From NCBI GenBank assembly GCA_036522815.1, contig DATDFC010000096.1:1-12251 (forward strand): a DNA stretch of 12,251 bases, written 5' to 3'. Source of the DNA: AG41 sp036522815. GTDB taxonomy: Bacteria > Gemmatimonadota > Gemmatimonadetes > Gemmatimonadales > GWC2-71-9. The position numbers were made by a program, and so were the translations under genes. The notes beneath the pieces are model-generated. The model worked only from the letters and a program-made list of their open reading frames with translations, was not told the DNA's origin and made no database searches. Numbering within the stretch: the first letter of the stretch is position 1; each line of letters begins with the position of its first letter. This document shows positions 1-6,344 of the stretch, piece after piece.

Positions 1-1527
1 GACCTCGAGGCGCTGGCGCAGGAAGTCGGGGACGGGGAAGCGGCCCGCGCGGCCGCCATGGCCGCGCTCGAGCGCACGCTCGCCGACCTCGCCGCGGCGG
101 AAGCCGCGTTCGCGGCGGCCGGCGAGGCGTCGGAGCAGGCCCGCCAGCACGAGCTCGAGGCGGGAGCGTTGAAGGGCGACGCGGAGCGCGCCGCGGCCCA
201 CGCGCAGCGAGAGGCCTCCGACGCGACGGCCCAGGTCGAGCGCCTGTCGACGCGCCTGTCGGAAGTGGAGACCCGGCTCGGCGCGCTGCACGGCGAGATC
301 GAAACGCACGACGTGGAGCGGGTGCGGCTCGACGAGCGCCTGGGCGGTGAGCGGCAGCGCCTGGTCGAGCTCGAGACCGGACAGGAAGCGGCGCGGGAGC
401 AGCGCGTGAAGTGGCAGGTGGATGCGGCCCAGGTGGAAGCGCGCCTCGCCGCCGCGCGCGAGCGCGCGACGCGCGCCGCCGCCGAAACCGAGGAAGCGCG
501 CCGCCAGGCCGCGACCCTCGTGGAGGAGATCGCGGCCCTGGACCACGATACCGCGACGCTCACGGCGCAGCAGGCGCAGTGGGAGGACACCCTGAAGGAG
601 CGCCGTCTCGCGGTGGGCGCGCTCGAGGCCGCCGCGCGCGACGCCGAAACGCAGGTGGGAGAGGCGGACGCGCGACTCGCCCGGGCGGAGGCCGCACTCG
701 AAGCCGCCCGCGCCGCGCTCGAGGCCCGGGGCGCCGAAGAGCACAAGCTCGAGCTCGAGCGGACCGAGATTCTCGGCCGCCGGCGCGGTCTCGTGGCGCA
801 GGTCGAGGCCGAGTGGCGCAAGCCGCTCGACCAGCTGCTCGCCGACGCTCCCGAAGTGGCGGGAGACCTGGAGTGGCTGCGCCAGGAGAACGAGCGGCTG
901 CGGGCGGCGATCGACGCGGTGGGGCCGGTGAACGCGCTCGCGGTCGACGAGCACGCCGAGGAGACGAAACGGCTCGAGTTCCTGATGACGCAGCGCGACG
1001 ACCTCGTGGCCGCGCGCCACTCGTTACAGCAGGCCGCGCGCGAGATCGACCAGACGGCCAAGGCGCTGTTTCTGGAGTCGTTCGGCAAGGTGCGCGAGAA
1101 CTTCCGCACCGTGTTCCAGACGCTGTTCGGCGGAGGGGAATGCGACGTGCGGCTGGCGAACGAAGCCGAGCCGCTCGAGAGCGAGATCGAGATCCACGCG
1201 GCGCCCCGCGGCAAGCGCACGCAGCGCATTCACCTGCTCTCGTCGGGTGAGCGGACGCTCGTGGCCGTGTCGCTCCTGTTCGCGATCTTCCTGACCAAGC
1301 CCAGCCCGTTCTGCCTGCTCGACGAAGTGGATGCGCCGCTCGACGACGCCAACGTCGGGCGCTACGTGCGCCTGCTGGCCGAGTTCAAGGACCTGACCCA
1401 GTTCATCGTCATCACGCACAACCCCCGTACCATGCAGGCCGCCGACGCCGTGTACGGCGTCACCATGCAGGAGCCCGGCGTCTCGACCATCGTGGGCGTC
1501 CGGCTGGGTCAGATGGAACCGGCCTGA
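1..1527 (+). CDS. smc: Chromosome segregation protein SMC, C-terminal half (5' end outside window)
   Basis: Partial gene: the frame is open from base 1 and gives 508 residues to the TGA at 1525-1527. SMC is a dimeric ATPase that loops and compacts chromosomal DNA, usually with ScpA and ScpB. Roughly the first 330 visible residues are Ala/Glu/Arg-rich heptad sequence typical of the returning coiled-coil arm. The C-terminal ATPase head follows, with a signature motif read as LLSSGERTL (about 1234-1260), the Walker B and D-loop region CLLDEVDAPLDD (about 1312-1347) and the ending ITHNPRTM...GVTMQEPGVS typical of bacterial SMC. About 510 residues after the hinge is normal for the family, so the missing part is the N-terminal head, first arm and hinge. 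Oddity: the signature reads LSSGE where LSGGE is usual. The stop abuts the GTG start of the next gene (TGAGTG), so the two are probably co-transcribed. Confidence 0.96.
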   Translation, partial: DLEALAQEVGDGEAARAAAMAALERTLADLAAAEAAFAAAGEASEQARQHELEAGALKGDAERAAAHAQREASDATAQVERLSTRLSEVETRLGALHGEIETHDVERVRLDERLGGERQRLVELETGQEAAREQRVKWQVDAAQVEARLAAARERATRAAAETEEARRQAATLVEEIAALDHDTATLTAQQAQWEDTLKERRLAVGALEAAARDAETQVGEADARLARAEAALEAARAALEARGAEEHKLELERTEILGRRRGLVAQVEAEWRKPLDQLLADAPEVAGDLEWLRQENERLRAAIDAVGPVNALAVDEHAEETKRLEFLMTQRDDLVAARHSLQQAAREIDQTAKALFLESFGKVRENFRTVFQTLFGGGECDVRLANEAEPLESEIEIHAAPRGKRTQRIHLLSSGERTLVAVSLLFAIFLTKPSPFCLLDEVDAPLDDANVGRYVRLLAEFKDLTQFIVITHNPRTMQAADAVYGVTMQEPGVSTIVGVRLGQMEPA

Positions 1528-2307
1528 GTGGAGCTCGTCACCGTCGGGACCGGCACCGTCGCGCCGTCCGGGAGCCGGACCTCGGCGTGCCACTGGGTCG
1601 ACCGCGGCAACTTGAAGATCCTGCTCGACTGCGGCGCGGGCGCCCTGCACCGCCTGGCGCAATTCGGCCTGCCGTGGCACCAGATCACGCACGTCGTGCT
1701 GTCGCATTTCCACCCCGACCACTGGGGCGAGCTCCCGATGCTGGTGTACGCGCTCAAGTACACCACCGCGCCGCCACGCCAGGAGCCCTTCGTGATCCTG
1801 GGGCCACCGGGCGTGGTGCGGCTCCTCAAGAAGCTGGCCGAGGGCTATGGCGCGTGGCTGCTCGACCCGGGGTTCCCCATCGGCATTCTCGACGTCCAGG
1901 CAGGCGAGCCATTCCCGCTCGACAAGGACATGAGCCTCGAGACGTTCCCCGTGCCGCACACCCAGGAGAGCGTCGCCCTGTCCCTCACCGCGCCGGAAGG
2001 GAGGCTCGTGTACACGGGTGACACGGGTCCCTCGACCAAGCTGGCGCGCTGGGCCGCCGGGGCCGACCTGCTGCTCGCCGAGTGCTCGCTCCCCGCCCAG
2101 CTGGCGATGGAGATTCACTTGACGCCCGAGCAGGCCGGCGACCTGGCGCGTGAGGCCGGCGCGCGGCGGCTCGTCTTGACGCACTTCTATCCGCCGGTAG
2201 AGAATTCGGACCCGGCGCGCACCGCCGCCACGCACTTCGGCGGACCGGTGACGGCCGCGCGCGACGGCGACCGGTTCACCATCGGAGCGGGAGGGGAGGG
2301 GCCGTAG
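1528..2307 (+). CDS. Metallo-beta-lactamase-fold hydrolase, RNase Z-like
   Basis: A 259-aa, probably cytoplasmic MBL-fold enzyme with no signal peptide. Visible metal-site residues are the SHFHPDHWGE motif (H60, H62, D64, H65), H144 in VPHT, D165 in YTGDTG and H219 in LTHF. This set and their spacing match the ribonuclease Z/arylsulfatase-like branch, which binds two zinc ions. The N-terminal VGTGT...GS loop followed by LLDCGAGAL also fits that branch. The long exosite arm of true tRNase Z is not apparent, so tRNA 3' processing should not be assumed; a general phosphodiesterase or other hydrolase is equally possible. It starts with GTG directly after the smc stop and ends 2 bases before aroF, so it sits in an smc-MBL-aroF transcription unit. 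The family call is firm; the substrate is unknown. Confidence 0.9.
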   Translation: MELVTVGTGTVAPSGSRTSACHWVDRGNLKILLDCGAGALHRLAQFGLPWHQITHVVLSHFHPDHWGELPMLVYALKYTTAPPRQEPFVILGPPGVVRLLKKLAEGYGAWLLDPGFPIGILDVQAGEPFPLDKDMSLETFPVPHTQESVALSLTAPEGRLVYTGDTGPSTKLARWAAGADLLLAECSLPAQLAMEIHLTPEQAGDLAREAGARRLVLTHFYPPVENSDPARTAATHFGGPVTAARDGDRFTIGAGGEGP

Positions 2308-2309
2308 CA

Positions 2310-3350
2310 GTGCTGATCGTGATGCGACACGGCGCGACCGAGGAAGAAGTACGGCGCGTGATCGCGGTGATCGAAGAGATGGGCTACAAGGCGCGACCCA
2401 TGCCGGGCGCGCAGCGCACCGCCGTGGGCCTGGTCGGCAACGACGGGCGGGTGGACGCGTCGCGCCTGGAAGGCCTCCCCGGCGTGCAGGACGTGATCCA
2501 CGTCTCCAAGCCCTACAAGCAGGTGAGCCGCGAGTGGAAGAGCGAGAACAGCGTGGTGCGTCTGCCCGGCGGCGTGGCCATCGGCGGCACGGACGTGGTC
2601 GCCATCGCGGGACCCTGCTCGGTCGAGACGGAGCGGCAGATCATCGACGCCGCCCGGCTCGTGAAAGACGCCGGCGCCGTCGTGTTGCGCGGGGGTGCGT
2701 GGAAGCCACGCACGTCACCGTACGCGTTCCAGGGGCTGGGACGCCCGGGGCTCAAGCTGCTGGCGAAGGCACGGGAGGAGACAGGGCTCCTGATCTGCAC
2801 CGAGGCGATGGACCCCGAAGCCGTGGGTCATGTCGCGGAGGTCGCCGACATCATCCAGATCGGCGCCCGCAACATGCAGAACATCTCGCTCTTGAAGGCC
2901 GCGGGCCGGGCCAAGAAGCCGGTGCTCTTGAAGCGCGGCATGTCCGCGACGATCGAGGAGCTGCTATTGTCGGCCGAGTACCTGCTCGCCGAGGGGAATC
3001 ACGACGTGATCCTGTGCGAGCGCGGCATCCGCGGGTTCGACACGGCCACCCGCAACGTGTTCGACCTCACGGCCATCCCCGTGGTGCACAAGCTGTCGCA
3101 CCTGCCCATCATCGCCGATCCCTCGCACGGCACGGGGCTGCGGGACAAGGTGATCCCCATGGCCCGCGCCGCGGTGGCCGCGGGAGCCGACGGGATCATG
3201 GTCGAGGTGCATCCCAATCCCGAGCAAGCGCTCTCGGACGGCGCGCAGACCCTCTATCCCGACCAGTTCGCTCAGCTGATGCGGGAAATCCGGGTGATCG
3301 CGGACGTGATCGGGAGGCGGGTCGCCGAACCGGCGCCGGTGGGAGCGTGA
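2310..3350 (+). CDS. aroF: 3-deoxy-7-phosphoheptulonate (DAHP) synthase, type I-beta
   Basis: A 346-aa enzyme that condenses phosphoenolpyruvate with erythrose 4-phosphate to DAHP, the entry step of the shikimate pathway. Residues 1-70 form the ferredoxin-like regulatory domain known from Thermotoga maritima DAHP synthase (MLIVMRHGATEEEV... to KPYK), which binds Tyr or Phe for feedback inhibition in that enzyme. The catalytic TIM barrel follows, with AGPCS (C103), LRGGAWKPRTSPYAFQGLG (substrate loop), IQIGARNMQN, LLKRGM, DPSHGTG (H273), VEVHP (E299) and ALSDGAQ (D310). C103, H273, E299 and D310 lie one position after the four metal ligands of the Thermotoga enzyme as I recall them, so the metal site is intact. 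The GTG start is supported by a purine-rich GGAGGGG about 8 bases upstream, inside the end of the preceding gene. No chorismate mutase domain is fused to it. The GTG of an alternative lolA start overlaps its stop. Confidence 0.97.
   Translation: MLIVMRHGATEEEVRRVIAVIEEMGYKARPMPGAQRTAVGLVGNDGRVDASRLEGLPGVQDVIHVSKPYKQVSREWKSENSVVRLPGGVAIGGTDVVAIAGPCSVETERQIIDAARLVKDAGAVVLRGGAWKPRTSPYAFQGLGRPGLKLLAKAREETGLLICTEAMDPEAVGHVAEVADIIQIGARNMQNISLLKAAGRAKKPVLLKRGMSATIEELLLSAEYLLAEGNHDVILCERGIRGFDTATRNVFDLTAIPVVHKLSHLPIIADPSHGTGLRDKVIPMARAAVAAGADGIMVEVHPNPEQALSDGAQTLYPDQFAQLMREIRVIADVIGRRVAEPAPVGA
3347..3349 (+). other. Alternative GTG start of lolA overlapping the aroF stop
   Basis: A GTG here is in frame with lolA and overlaps the aroF TGA as GTGA, the same coupling style seen at several junctions in this window. 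It would add 13 residues (beginning MKNAERETRN) ahead of the ATG at 3386. A GGGAG lies only 1 base upstream, too close for a normal Shine-Dalgarno site. The added residues are charged and encoded by repeat DNA, so they give no protein-level support. Confidence 0.35.
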
Positions 3351-3351
3351 A

Positions 3352-3439
3352 GAACGCGGAACGCGAAACGCGGAACGCGGAACAGATGCACCAGCGTTGG
3401 TTGGCCTGTTCCGCGTTCCGCGTTCCGACTTCCGCGTTC
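3352..3439. repeat. Heptamer-built inverted repeat (33-bp arms) at the aroF/lolA junction
   Basis: The left arm (3352-3384) is a run of GAACGCG heptamers: GAACGCG, GAACGCG, AAACGCG, GAACGCG, then GAACA. The right arm (3407-3439) is the same sequence inverted, as TTCCGCG-type heptamers. The arms pair at 30 of 33 positions, separated by a 22-base loop (3385-3406). The element begins 2 bases after the aroF stop. Its loop contains the lolA ATG at 3386 and its right arm encodes part of the LolA signal region. In RNA it would form a long hairpin presenting the start codon in the loop. It may be a dispersed palindromic element or a locally duplicated short tandem repeat. Confidence 0.93.
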
Positions 3440-4063
3440 TGCGCGGTTGCGTTGACGTTCGGCCTCCAGACCCCCGACCCCTGGCCGACCCTCGACCACG
3501 CCAGCGCCGTCTACCAGACCATCACCAGCCTGTCGGCCGACTTCACGCAGGTGGTGAGCAATCCGATGCTCGGCGCGCCCGACACGACCCACGGTCGGTT
3601 GTACCAGATGCGCCCCAGCCGCTTTGCCATGCGGTTCACCGATCCCAAAGGCGACCGGATCGTGGCGGACGGGCGGTTTCTCTGGCTCTACACGCCGAGC
3701 ACGACGCCGGGCCAGGTGCTGCGCTCCCGCATCCCGGAGTACGGCGCGACCGGCCCCAACCTGATCGGACAGTTCGTCGAGCATCCCCGCGACCGCTACA
3801 CGGCGCGCTACGACCGGGCCGACTCGCTCCCGGACGGGGTGGCGGATGTCGTGGTGCTCGTGCCCAAGGCGGGTGACCAGCCCTACAGCGAGGCGACGAT
3901 CTGGGTGGGCCGGGACGACGGCCTGGTCCGCCGCCTCGACATCGTGGAGGCGTCGGGCCAGCGGCGCACGGTGATGCTGGGGGCCATCAAGGTGAACGGC
4001 GGCGTGCCGGGACGCGAGCTCACGTTTTCGCCGCCGGCCGGAGTACGGGTGGTAGATCAGTAA
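3386..4063 (+). CDS. lolA: Outer-membrane lipoprotein carrier protein LolA
   Basis: A periplasmic chaperone that ferries lipoproteins from the LolCDE exporter to the outer membrane; it implies a diderm envelope. From the ATG at 3386 it has 225 residues, slightly above the usual 200 or so. The N-terminus (MHQRWLACSAFRVP...AVALTFGLQTPD) is a plausible but poor signal peptide, largely encoded by the right arm of the heptamer inverted repeat. The mature part follows the family pattern: an early helix with SLSADFTQVV, then GRLYQMRPSRFAMRFTDPKGDRIVADGRFLWLYTPS, the strand-rich half-barrel of LolA, and a C-terminal TFSPPAGVRVVD strand. The start is uncertain. The ATG has only a weak GGAA upstream; GTG 3347 overlaps the aroF stop; TTG 3401 is also in frame. 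Its last 7 bases overlap the end of the convergent peptidase gene. Function is inferred from sequence pattern only. Confidence 0.85.
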   Translation: MHQRWLACSAFRVPTSAFCAVALTFGLQTPDPWPTLDHASAVYQTITSLSADFTQVVSNPMLGAPDTTHGRLYQMRPSRFAMRFTDPKGDRIVADGRFLWLYTPSTTPGQVLRSRIPEYGATGPNLIGQFVEHPRDRYTARYDRADSLPDGVADVVVLVPKAGDQPYSEATIWVGRDDGLVRRLDIVEASGQRRTVMLGAIKVNGGVPGRELTFSPPAGVRVVDQ

Positions 4064-5202
4064 GCCAACACCCGCTTGCGCCAGAGCTTGTCCAGGTCAT
4101 CGCGAGATACGCCGAGCAGACGGGACGCAGTATCGAGCGCTTTACTCGCTTCAGGTCCGGCGGTGACCAGCTCGCGGATCGCCGCAACACCCCCTTTGTC
4201 GTATACCATCGCGCACAGTACGGCCGCCCCGTCGTACCCAACGTCCAGCGAGCCCGCGCGAGGCGGTGGAGTCGCCATCACGATCTCAAGGGTGAGTGCG
4301 GGGTGAGTCTGTAGGTACGCCTTGAGCCCGGGGAGCAGACCGGTGAAGTCGAGGCCGGCCGAGCCCCCGGTCCAGGTCATCAGGCCCTCCATGATCAGCG
4401 GGTGCGTTCGACCGCCGCCCGCCAATGGCGCCAGCACGACGTGCGCCAGCTCGTGGCGATAACTCTCCGAGTTGGTGGAAGAGCCGACGAACACGAGGTC
4501 GTCACCGACGTTGGCCCTGCCGCCGACCGTATCGGCACCGATGGGGAAGAAGTCAAGGCCCATGGCACCAAACGTCTCGATCAAATCGCCGGTGACGTAG
4601 TACTCGATCGCTCGAGGTGGTGGCAACTGGAACGCCCGCGCCAGCGAGTCCACAAACGCAGCGCTCGCCTCGGCGCGAGAGCGCGCGAAGCGCCAACCCG
4701 GAGGATACACGAACGTCACGGACGTGATCGTCTCGCGGTGCCACGTGCGCGTCAAACGCGGCAAGGCGTTGGCGAGCACCCAGCGTCCCGCCTCGCGAAT
4801 CGCGTACAGGCGGTACAGCGCCAATAGCCTGACGTCGCGCGTCGAGTCATCGACCGACGCCACGAGCGCCCGGATAAGGTACGTACTGTCCAGCCCTACC
4901 GCTGGAGCGAGATGGACCACCGTGAAATTGGTGAAGCCCTGATACACATAGCTGCTCACGAGATCGAAGACCCGCCACCGCTGCTGCTCCGCTTCGGACC
5001 AAAACGGATTGGGCCGAATCGAATCGCCGAGATGCGCGAGATAGGACCGATAGAGCGCAAAGATCTCGCGCTGCGGTGATCGCGCGGTATCCACTCCGAA
5101 CCCCACGGCTATGCGCATGGGAGGCGCAGGCACCTGGACGCCAGAAGCGCCTGAGTGGACTCCCCCGAAGAGGAGCATGGCCGCGAATCGCACCGAGGCC
5201 AT
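4057..5202 (-). CDS. Probable exported HExxH zinc metallopeptidase (gluzincin-like), uncharacterised
   Basis: A 381-aa protein. A short signal peptide is likely: Arg5, then the hydrophobic FAAMLLFGGV, then a small-residue HSGASG cleavage region, so it should act in the periplasm or outside. The key motif is YRHELAHVVLA: H250, E251 and H254 form HExxH, and E272 in MEGLMTW lies 18 residues later as the probable third zinc ligand, the gluzincin (clan MA) arrangement seen in peptidase-MA-like proteins. The roughly 200 residues before it have no recognisable motif; the end (GVSRDDLDKLWRKRVLAY) resembles the tail of such peptidases. The ATG start is well supported by AAGGAG 7 bases upstream (5210-5215), one base after the stop of the HTH gene. 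Last gene of a three-gene operon, ending convergently on lolA. Base composition looks less GC-extreme than its neighbours (by eye). Substrate unknown. Confidence 0.8.
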   Translation of the reverse strand: MASVRFAAMLLFGGVHSGASGVQVPAPPMRIAVGFGVDTARSPQREIFALYRSYLAHLGDSIRPNPFWSEAEQQRWRVFDLVSSYVYQGFTNFTVVHLAPAVGLDSTYLIRALVASVDDSTRDVRLLALYRLYAIREAGRWVLANALPRLTRTWHRETITSVTFVYPPGWRFARSRAEASAAFVDSLARAFQLPPPRAIEYYVTGDLIETFGAMGLDFFPIGADTVGGRANVGDDLVFVGSSTNSESYRHELAHVVLAPLAGGGRTHPLIMEGLMTWTGGSAGLDFTGLLPGLKAYLQTHPALTLEIVMATPPPRAGSLDVGYDGAAVLCAMVYDKGGVAAIRELVTAGPEASKALDTASRLLGVSRDDLDKLWRKRVLAY

Positions 5203-5203
5203 C

Positions 5204-5446
5204 CTACTTCTCCTTCCTCAAGTGCTCGAAGCCGGAATCGCTGCTCAGAATCTGCTCATCCAGCCAGTGATCGATGATGCTCCTTCGAAAGCGCCACTCC
5301 TTGCCGAGCTTCGCAGCGGGAATCCGCTTCTCCTGGGCCCACTTGTAGATGGTCTGTGGCGTGAGCCGCAGGTAGGCGGCCACTTCCTCGATCGTCAGGA
5401 TCTCGTTGTCGAGGGACCCGCGAGCCCCCCCGTCATCGCGTGTCAT
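5204..5446 (-). CDS. Small excisionase-family helix-turn-helix DNA-binding protein
   Basis: An 80-aa protein. Residues 16-65 (ILTIEEVAAYLRLTPQTIYKW...RIPAAKLGKEWRFRRSIIDHWL) are a textbook HTH_17/excisionase-type winged helix: a MerR-like helix-turn-helix followed by the K-x-G-x-x-W-R-F wing. Such domains occur in phage excisionases but also in many stand-alone bacterial regulators. No integrase, phage gene or attachment site is nearby, so a local transcription regulator is the likelier role. The ATG at 5446 overlaps the TGA of the upstream membrane-protein gene as ATGA, indicating translational coupling; a longer reading from upstream in the same frame would run through the membrane-protein gene and is rejected. 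The C-terminal tail (DEQILSSDSGFEHLRKEK) is charged with no motif. It could bind the 10-bp repeats upstream of the operon; that is inference. Confidence 0.88.
   Translation of the reverse strand: MTRDDGGARGSLDNEILTIEEVAAYLRLTPQTIYKWAQEKRIPAAKLGKEWRFRRSIIDHWLDEQILSSDSGFEHLRKEK
5210..5215 (-). promoter_or_regulatory. Shine-Dalgarno site of the metallopeptidase gene
   Basis: AAGGAG on the minus strand, 7 bases before the ATG at 5202. It lies within the last codons of the HTH gene and fixes the peptidase start. Confidence 0.75.
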
Positions 5447-6255
5447 GGCCGTTTCGGTAGCTGCGCCGAGTCGGCGACCGTGTCGAACGGCGGGATGCTC
5501 AGGCCGCGAAATCGCGGGATCGTGTCCCGCTTGGCCGACGAGGGAGTCGCGTTCTCGTCGCCGACCATCAACTTGTTCACCGCGTAGATGATCGCGGCGT
5601 AGAAGTTGCCCTGGTACTTTCCGAACACCCGGAAGGGCTCGTTGCGGTCGCCGAGGAACGGGCGCAGCGTCCAGGCCAGCTGGATGCCGACGAATCCGAA
5701 CAACAGCGCCCACGCGCGCATGATGGTGAGCGCTTTGCGGGGATACACGCCGCGCTTCTCGCACACCACACTCAGCCCCTCATGCAGGGCGTACATGCCG
5801 AACAGCCCGGCCACTCCCGCGAGGAGGATGTTCAGGAGGTGCTGGAAGTAGTAATTCGCACCTGTGACGAGAAAGAACGCCGTGATCGGCACGAACGCGG
5901 CCAGCAGCACGCAGGTGAGCGCCAGGGCGCCGAACACGAGCACGGCCACCTGTAAGAGGCGCAAGCGCGACCCGACGAGAACCTGCACGACGAAGAACGC
6001 CGGAAAGCAGACCGCGAACGTCGCGAAGAACAGGAACGGCAGCTTGACAGCCGCCGAGACCGACTGCGCGGGACCCGAATAGGCGCCCGCGACCAGGCCG
6101 AAGAAGCCGGACAGTGTGATGATCGTGACGACCGCATCGCGCAGCTTGCTACCGAGCGCAACCCCGTCGACGACCTCCTCGAAGAACCGCTCTCGATCGC
6201 TGAGCAGCGCCTTGAGGAACGCGGAATAGCTCCTGATCGGCTGATCGGTGGCCAC
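5443..6255 (-). CDS. Multi-pass inner-membrane protein of unknown function
   Basis: A 270-aa protein with a cytoplasm-like N-terminus (about 40 residues), a hydrophobic core and a soluble tail. Likely membrane segments are near residues 41-60, 69-94, 100-131 (long enough for one or two passes), 139-158 and 177-200. The most distinctive stretch is ALHEGLSVVCEKRG (156-169), then IMRAWALLF...QLAWTLRPFLGD (178-203) and KYQGNFYAAIIYA (213-225). I recall similar W-x-L-R-P-F-x-G membrane proteins in other phyla under uninformative names, but cannot name a function. The 45-residue C-terminal tail is polar and Pro/Ser-rich. It starts with GTG (6255) after a weak AGGG and is first in the operon, about 20 bases downstream of the predicted transcription start. 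Its stop overlaps the HTH gene start. It could sense or export something for the peptidase, but nothing in the sequence proves this. Confidence 0.8.
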   Translation of the reverse strand: MATDQPIRSYSAFLKALLSDRERFFEEVVDGVALGSKLRDAVVTIITLSGFFGLVAGAYSGPAQSVSAAVKLPFLFFATFAVCFPAFFVVQVLVGSRLRLLQVAVLVFGALALTCVLLAAFVPITAFFLVTGANYYFQHLLNILLAGVAGLFGMYALHEGLSVVCEKRGVYPRKALTIMRAWALLFGFVGIQLAWTLRPFLGDRNEPFRVFGKYQGNFYAAIIYAVNKLMVGDENATPSSAKRDTIPRFRGLSIPPFDTVADSAQLPKRP

Positions 6256-6268
6256 GGCCAGGCCCTGG

Positions 6269-6281
6269 GGGTTTGAAGCCC
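6269..6281. promoter_or_regulatory. Small imperfect palindrome at the predicted transcription start (possible operator)
   Basis: GGGTTTGAAGCCC is a 13-base palindrome with one mismatched pair (arms GGGTTT and AAGCCC around a central G). It lies between the predicted -10 box and the GTG of the membrane-protein gene, overlapping the expected transcription start. That placement would suit a repressor site. Short palindromes also arise by chance. Confidence 0.3.
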
Positions 6282-6310
6282 AAGCTATCGCTGTACTGCT
6301 GTTTTGTCAA
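6282..6310 (-). promoter_or_regulatory. Sigma-70-type promoter of the membrane protein/HTH/peptidase operon
   Basis: On the minus strand there is a perfect -35 box TTGACA (6305-6310), a 17-base spacer, then TAGCTT (6282-6287) as a weak -10 box. Transcription would start near 6275, about 20 bases before the GTG at 6255. The region is strikingly AT-rich against the high-GC genome. The -10 box is poor (first, second and last bases match), so activation or relief of repression may be needed. Confidence 0.6.
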
Positions 6311-6335
6311 CTTTGATGATGTTTAATAATGTTTT
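6301..6335. repeat. 10-bp phased T-tract repeats upstream of and overlapping the -35 box
   Basis: On the plus strand TTTGATGATG (6312-6321) is followed directly by TTTAATAATG (6322-6331), identical at 8 of 10 positions. T-runs recur every 10 bases, beginning near 6302, 6312, 6322 and 6332. On the transcribed strand these are A-tracts in phase with the DNA helix, upstream of TTGACA. This could be a curved UP-element-like region or tandem sites for a DNA-binding protein. The whole 6256-6344 gap holds this, the promoter and the small palindrome; no terminator for the upstream gene is visible. Confidence 0.7.
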
Positions 6336-6344
6336 CCAGTAGAC

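Noticed and set aside
1024..2235. Long minus-strand open frame opposite smc and the MBL gene
   Set aside because: Low-complexity composition with no motif; the plus strand carries two clear protein families. Antisense frames stay open by chance in high-GC DNA.
2534..3346. Possible N-terminal extension of lolA through aroF in the same frame
   Set aside because: The translated segment is Arg/Gly-rich out-of-frame aroF sequence; LolA begins after the aroF stop.
3352..3439. Heptamer inverted repeat as a rho-independent terminator of aroF
   Set aside because: No T-run follows the second arm, which continues straight into lolA coding sequence.
5204..5446. Excisionase-like gene as a sign of a prophage or integrated element
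   Set aside because: No integrase, phage gene, tRNA target or direct-repeat attachment site is visible; the gene is coupled to a membrane-protein gene.
6221..6240. Single GAACGCGGAA copy inside the membrane-protein gene as another heptamer tract
   Set aside because: Only one unit is present, with no tandem neighbour; chance is sufficient in GC-rich DNA.
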